Shown piece after piece: positions 7,319-10,224 of a stretch of DNA of 10,224 nt. The stretch is from Synergistaceae bacterium (GTDB lineage Bacteria; Synergistota; Synergistia; Synergistales; Synergistaceae). The notes beneath the pieces were generated by a model, which was given only the letters and a program-made list of their open reading frames with translations, searched no databases and was not told where the DNA came from. A program made the position numbers and the translations under genes. How positions within the stretch are numbered: the stretch's first letter is position 1; each line of letters opens with the position of its first letter. The stretch covers positions 1 to 10,224 of the forward strand of contig JAISQC010000167.1 in the NCBI GenBank assembly GCA_031274465.1. Direction: 5' to 3'.

Positions 7319-7388
7319 AAAACCACAGGCAAATTCTCGGGACTCCGTCCCGAACCCCGCAAGGAGCCAGCCCCTTGACCCCATCATG
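7319..7388. repeat. Degenerate, inverted half-copy of the 185-bp element
   Basis: The plus strand starts with AAAACCACAGGCAA (7319-7332), identical over 14 nt to the minus strand of the larger element at 8826-8813. It then runs in parallel: a 4-nt spacer, a 7-bp hairpin with 3-nt loop (7337-7353, TCGGGAC-TCC-GTCCCGA), ACCCCGC against ACTCCGC, a GC-rich stretch 3 nt shorter, then CCTTGACC and ATCA. Three of the seven stem pairs differ from the other copy by compensating changes. The remaining half of the element is absent; the reductase stop codon begins at 7395. The copy fills most of the 100-nt gap between the reductase and the membrane protein gene and ends just before the latter's ribosome site. 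Confidence 0.75.
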
Positions 7389-7394
7389 GCCCAT

Positions 7395-8579
7395 TCACCG
7401 CCGAGGGACGATTTTAACCCCTTCCTCCGGGCGGAGCAGGTTTATGTCGTCGAGCGCGTTTTCCCGCACGAACGCGCTTATAACCTCCATCAGGTTCGGA
7501 ATGTCAAGCCCCTGAGGGCAGAGAGCAGCGCACCTGCCGCACTTAGTGCAGCGCTCGGCCTGATGGCCCTCGCCCAGGACCCTGTAATCGAGCCCGAGGT
7601 ACACCGTCCTGCCCCGCTCCTTGTGCCGGTTGTAGATTTCAAACACCTTCGGTATGTCCACCCCGAAAGGGCAATCCATGCAATATCCGCAAGCGGTGCA
7701 GGGGACGGGCGAATTGCGCCGGAACGCCCCGAGGGCGTCTTCGATCGTCGCGTAGTCGTCGCCGGATAGCGGAACCAAAGGGGAGAGGGACGCCACGTTG
7801 TCCTTCATCTGGTCGAGGCTCGACATGCCGCTCAAGACGACGAGCACGTTCGGCAGGGACGCGGCGTAGCGTATTGCCCACGACGCGACGCTCGACCCGG
7901 GGGACGCGCTTTTGAAAATCCTAACGCTCTCGTCGCAGAGCGCGGCGAGCATGCCCCCGCGCACCGGCTCCATCACCATCACAGGCATGCCTTTCGACGC
8001 GGCGTGCTCGTACTTGCCGCGCGCGTCCTGCCCCTCCCAGTCCATGTAGTTTATCTGGAGCTGGACGAAATCCCAGTCGTACTTGCCGACCGCCGCCTTG
8101 AAAACATCAGTGGTGTCGTGCATCGAAAAACCGAGCCTGCGGATGCGCCCTTCGCGCTTTTTAGCGCTCAGGAACTCGTAAACGCGCAGATTTTCCTCCT
8201 TGGCGATGTTTTTCGAGCTGAAATTATGGATCAGATAGAAGTCGAAATAATCGACGCAGCATTTTTCCAGCTGCTCGGCAAAGATCGCCTCCATCCCCTC
8301 CCTGCTTTCGAGCATCCACACCGGCATCTTCGTCGCAAGGTTGAACCTGTCGCGCGGGTAGCGCTTCAGCGCCGGCCCTATGAAGGCTTCCGAAGTGCAG
8401 CCGTGATAGTTGTAGGCCGTGTCGAAATAGTTGATCCCGGATTCGATCGCGTAATCGACCATCTCAAGGCCGCGCGCCGCATCGATGAAGCGGTGCCCCT
8501 CGCGTGCGTAGGGCATCCGCATCACGCCCAAACCAAGGAGCGATATCTTTTCCTCGCCTTTGAAGCTTCTGTAATCCAT
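7395..8579 (-). CDS. Aldo/keto reductase with C-terminal double [4Fe-4S] ferredoxin-type domain
   Basis: The predicted product has 394 residues. The N-terminal TIM-barrel (about 1-270) shows the AKR catalytic tetrad: Asp53 and Tyr58 in FDTAYNY, Lys84 in ATKMP and His118 in YLIHN. The C-terminal part carries two cysteine clusters, C294-xx-C297-xx-C300-xx-C303-P and C344-xx-C347-xx-C350-xxx-C354-P, as in the predicted Fe-S oxidoreductases of COG1453. The likely role is a cytoplasmic NAD(P)H-linked or ferredoxin-linked reduction of a carbonyl or small organic substrate; the substrate is unknown. The start ATG (minus strand, 8577-8579) is preceded by GGGGGGGAGA (8584-8593). Upstream lies the 185-nt structured repeat and then gatB; downstream is a 100-nt gap with a truncated copy of the same repeat. 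The first cluster has two, not three, residues before its fourth cysteine, a spacing I recall in related proteins. Confidence 0.95.
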   Translation of the reverse strand: MDYRSFKGEEKISLLGLGVMRMPYAREGHRFIDAARGLEMVDYAIESGINYFDTAYNYHGCTSEAFIGPALKRYPRDRFNLATKMPVWMLESREGMEAIFAEQLEKCCVDYFDFYLIHNFSSKNIAKEENLRVYEFLSAKKREGRIRRLGFSMHDTTDVFKAAVGKYDWDFVQLQINYMDWEGQDARGKYEHAASKGMPVMVMEPVRGGMLAALCDESVRIFKSASPGSSVASWAIRYAASLPNVLVVLSGMSSLDQMKDNVASLSPLVPLSGDDYATIEDALGAFRRNSPVPCTACGYCMDCPFGVDIPKVFEIYNRHKERGRTVYLGLDYRVLGEGHQAERCTKCGRCAALCPQGLDIPNLMEVISAFVRENALDDINLLRPEEGVKIVPRR

Positions 8580-8583
8580 TCGG

Positions 8584-8593
8584 TCTCCCCCCC
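8584..8593 (-). promoter_or_regulatory. Ribosome binding site of the aldo/keto reductase gene
   Basis: On the minus strand, GGGGGGGAGA ends 4 nt before ATG 8579. The spacing is slightly short measured from the 3' end of the motif but acceptable if the GGGAG core pairs with 16S rRNA. Confidence 0.6.
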
Positions 8594-8644
8594 AAATAAA
8601 TTCGCTGCTCCACTGACGCCTGCTGTCAAGCCGTCCTTGGTATC

Positions 8645-8829
8645 CTTAAACCACAGGTTCAAGACCGTGGGCTCCACCCACACCCGCCGGGGGGTTAATC
8701 CCCCGAACCCCCTTATATTATATTTTCTTTCACCTTCAGGTGAAAGAAAATAATTGATGGAGGTCAAGGGGGCGAGCCCCCGACGCGGAGTTTGAGGCAG
8801 AGCCTCAAGGTCTTGCCTGTGGTTTTAAG
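8645..8829. repeat. 185-bp structured intergenic element with terminal inverted repeats
   Basis: The left end (8645-8666, CTTAAACCACAGG then TTCAAGACC) is the reverse complement of the right end (8809-8829), apart from a 2-nt and a 1-nt bulge. Inside are, in order: a GTGGG/CCCAC hairpin (8667-8681), a CGGGGG/CCCCCG hairpin (8688-8705), CCCCCTT (8708-8714) able to pair with AAGGGGG (8766-8772) around a near-perfect AT-rich palindrome (8721-8752), a GGGGG/CCCCC hairpin (8768-8781) and TTGAGGC/GCCTCAA (8792-8808). The element sits in the gap between gatB and the reductase and would be transcribed as gatB 3' RNA. Candidates are a MITE-like or REP/BIME-like repeat, or a structured RNA. No transposase and no clear target duplication are seen. 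A related half-copy at 7319-7388 supports the repeat interpretation. Confidence 0.8.
8721..8752. repeat. Near-perfect palindrome (15-bp arms) in an AT-rich island
   Basis: Positions 8721-8735 (TATTTTCTTTCACCT) and 8738-8752 are exact reverse complements, separated by TC, giving at least a 14-bp stem with a TTCA loop. The 5' arm is T-rich and the 3' arm A-rich on both strands, so no U-tract follows the stem and it is not a standard intrinsic terminator. It forms the centre of the 185-bp element and is far more AT-rich than its surroundings. Confidence 0.85.
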
Positions 8830-8841
8830 CTAATGGTTTGT

Positions 8842-10224
8842 CTATTCCAGTTTTTTCGCGAGCACGGACGCGGCTTCCTGCGGGTCCGCCTGGCCTTTCG
8901 CCTCTTTCATCGCCAGGCCGTGCAGGAATTTCATCTTGCCGCCCTTCTTGTCCTGCCCCGATCTTATGGTTTCCGCCACGTCGGGGTTTGCCGACAAGAT
9001 TTTGTCCACCAGAGCCTCCAAAGTGGCGCCTGTCAGCCTTCCGGCGCTCGCCCCCGAACGCTTTACTGCCTCATCCAAGGAAATGTCGTCTCTCGCCAGC
9101 ATGTCGAGGATGCCCTTGGCCACAGTGCTCGACAGTTCTTTCGCCTCGACCTTCCCGATCAGCCCGGCAAGGACGGCAGGCCTCACCTTGAAATCGGCTA
9201 TCCCGATGCCGAGCTCGTTCAGCACGCGAAGCACCTCCATCCGCACCCAGTTGGCCGCGCGCGCCGGAGGTGCGCCTTCCGCGACCACGCCCTCGTAATA
9301 ACTGGCCATCTCCTTCTGCTCGGTCAGTATCGCGATTTCCTCGGCTGAAAGGCCAAAACTGTTCGCGAAGCGCTCGCGCTTCTCCCACGGAAGCTCCGGC
9401 ATCGCATTCCTGAAGCCTTCGATCTGCTCGTCGGTTATCACTATGGGGGCGAGGTCCATTTCCGGATAATAGCGGTAGTCCGAGGCAGTCTCCTTATTCC
9501 TCATCGAGCGGGTGACCTCCTCGGCGTCGTCCCACAGCCGAGTCTCCTGGATTATCCTCCCGCCGGAGTCCAAAACCGTGTTCTGCCGCGCGATCTCGTA
9601 TTCGAGGGCCCGCTCCAGCGATTTGAGCGAGTTCATGTTTTTTATCTCGACCCTCGTCCCAAGCGATCCGTCCGGGTTGGAGAGGGATATATTGGCGTCC
9701 ACCCTGAGCGAGCCGGACTCCATCTCTCCGTCGGAGACGTCGAGGTAGCGGGCGAGCTGCCGCAGCTTCACTACGTAATCCCTCGCCTCTGCGGGGGACG
9801 ACATGTCGGGCTCGGAGACGATCTCCGAAAGCGGGACCCCTCCCCTGTTGTAGTCCACCAGCGAATAGGCCGCGCCGGTCAGGCGCCCGTCTGCGGTCGG
9901 ATGCACGAGCTTGCCGGCGTCCTCTTCGAGGTGCAGGTGGTGCACCCTGATCCTTTTCGGACATCCCCCGGACTCGATGTCGATATACCCGCCGACCGCT
10001 ATCGTCAGCCCGTACTGCGTTATCTGGTACGCCTTGGACAGGTCGGGGTAAAAGTAGTTTTTCCTGTGGAAGTTGGAATAATGCTGAATCTCGCAATGCA
10101 GGCCCAGCCCCATGCGCGAGCCCAGCGCGACCGCGCTGTCGTTCAGGAGCGGAAGGGTGCCTGGAACCGCCAGGCAGATGGGGCACACGTTGGAGTTCGG
10201 CGTGCGGCCGATATAGTCGGTCGA
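8842..10224 (-). CDS. gatB: Aspartyl/glutamyl-tRNA amidotransferase subunit B (5' partial)
   Basis: GatB is the kinase and tRNA-binding subunit of GatCAB, which converts Glu-tRNA(Gln) or Asp-tRNA(Asn) into the cognate amide form. The window holds 460 codons plus TAG (8842-8844); the frame stays open to the right edge, where residues STDYIGRTPNSN precede CPIC, so by comparison with ordinary GatB only about 25-30 N-terminal residues are missing. Visible hallmarks in order: CPIC (the second zinc cysteine pair), RKNYFYPDL (about 54-62), HLHLEEDAGK, DYNRGGVPLSEIVSEPD, VEIKNMNS, DYRYYPEMDL, and a C-terminal YqeY-like helical domain ending in ANPDVAETIRSG and AKKLE. Nothing appears broken. The usual partners gatC and gatA are not in the window; they may lie to the right, upstream on this strand. 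The 3' untranslated region runs straight into the structured repeat at 8645-8829. Confidence 0.98.
   Translation of the reverse strand, partial: STDYIGRTPNSNVCPICLAVPGTLPLLNDSAVALGSRMGLGLHCEIQHYSNFHRKNYFYPDLSKAYQITQYGLTIAVGGYIDIESGGCPKRIRVHHLHLEEDAGKLVHPTADGRLTGAAYSLVDYNRGGVPLSEIVSEPDMSSPAEARDYVVKLRQLARYLDVSDGEMESGSLRVDANISLSNPDGSLGTRVEIKNMNSLKSLERALEYEIARQNTVLDSGGRIIQETRLWDDAEEVTRSMRNKETASDYRYYPEMDLAPIVITDEQIEGFRNAMPELPWEKRERFANSFGLSAEEIAILTEQKEMASYYEGVVAEGAPPARAANWVRMEVLRVLNELGIGIADFKVRPAVLAGLIGKVEAKELSSTVAKGILDMLARDDISLDEAVKRSGASAGRLTGATLEALVDKILSANPDVAETIRSGQDKKGGKMKFLHGLAMKEAKGQADPQEAASVLAKKLE

Noticed and set aside
7337..7353. Intrinsic terminator for the reductase gene
   Set aside because: The 7-bp GC-rich hairpin is followed on the minus strand by GAATTTGCC, not a T-run. 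It is better explained as the conserved hairpin of the repeat.
8595..8629. Sigma-70 promoter for the reductase, from a perfect minus-strand TTGACA at 8629-8624
   Set aside because: No reasonable -10 hexamer lies at 16-18 nt; the nearest (TTTATT) is about 23 nt away.
8655..8666. tRNA-like T-arm from GGTTCAAGACC
   Set aside because: No acceptor, anticodon or D arm surrounds it; the sequence is part of the terminal inverted repeat.
8721..8752. Intrinsic terminator for gatB at the central palindrome
   Set aside because: The stem is AT-rich and is followed by A-rich sequence rather than a U-tract on either strand.
8004..8753. A 249-codon plus-strand frame antisense to the reductase
   Set aside because: It is the shadow of a well-supported coding gene in GC-rich DNA and runs into the repeat at its end.
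8522..8767. An 81-codon minus-strand reading frame across the reductase start and the intergenic element
   Set aside because: It is built from the repeat and its hairpins, has no ribosome site, no recognisable domain, and overlaps the start of the reductase gene in another frame.

Overview
This is a GC-rich bacterial chromosomal window with tightly packed genes. No phage, insertion sequence, CRISPR, rRNA or tRNA gene is visible. The source looks like an anaerobe or facultative anaerobe. It carries an aldo/keto reductase with two ferredoxin-type cysteine clusters, a family common in anaerobes, and GatB, which marks indirect Gln-tRNA or Asn-tRNA formation. Synergistota or a high-GC Desulfovibrio-like lineage would fit the style, but this is a low-confidence guess. 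A SpoIIM-family gene is present but does not imply sporulation.

Layout. (1) 1-318 (+): C-terminal part of a Fur-family metalloregulator, cut by the left edge. (2) 402-6530 (+): a complete six-gene membrane and AAA+ operon in the order DUF4129, DUF4350, MoxR ATPase, DUF58, SpoIIM-like, RDD. Every junction overlaps (4, 32, 4, 4 and 4 nt), so the six products are almost certainly translationally coupled and probably form one membrane-bound MoxR assembly. (3) 6527-7294 (-): a multi-pass membrane protein of unknown function whose stop codon overlaps the RDD stop. (4) 7395-8579 (-): the Fe-S aldo/keto reductase. (5) 8842-10224 (-): gatB, entering from the right edge and lacking only its first few dozen codons.

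The most unusual part is non-coding. Between gatB and the reductase lies a 185-bp element (8645-8829) bounded by about 21-bp imperfect terminal inverted repeats and filled with hairpins, including a near-perfect 15-bp-arm palindrome in a local AT-rich island. A degenerate half-copy of the same element, inverted, fills most of the 100-bp gap between the reductase and the membrane protein gene (7319-7388). One hairpin is kept in both copies although three of its seven base pairs differ, each by a compensating change on both arms. This suggests a dispersed, structure-conserved intergenic repeat family.

How the genes work together. The MoxR operon is the only clear multi-protein system. MoxR would remodel client proteins with the DUF58 adaptor, anchored by the SpoIIM, RDD, DUF4129 and DUF4350 membrane partners; the client is not evident. 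The Fur regulator sits 83 nt upstream on the same strand, but nothing in the sequence shows that it controls the operon. The minus-strand genes (gatB, reductase, membrane protein) are co-oriented but functionally unrelated as far as can be seen.
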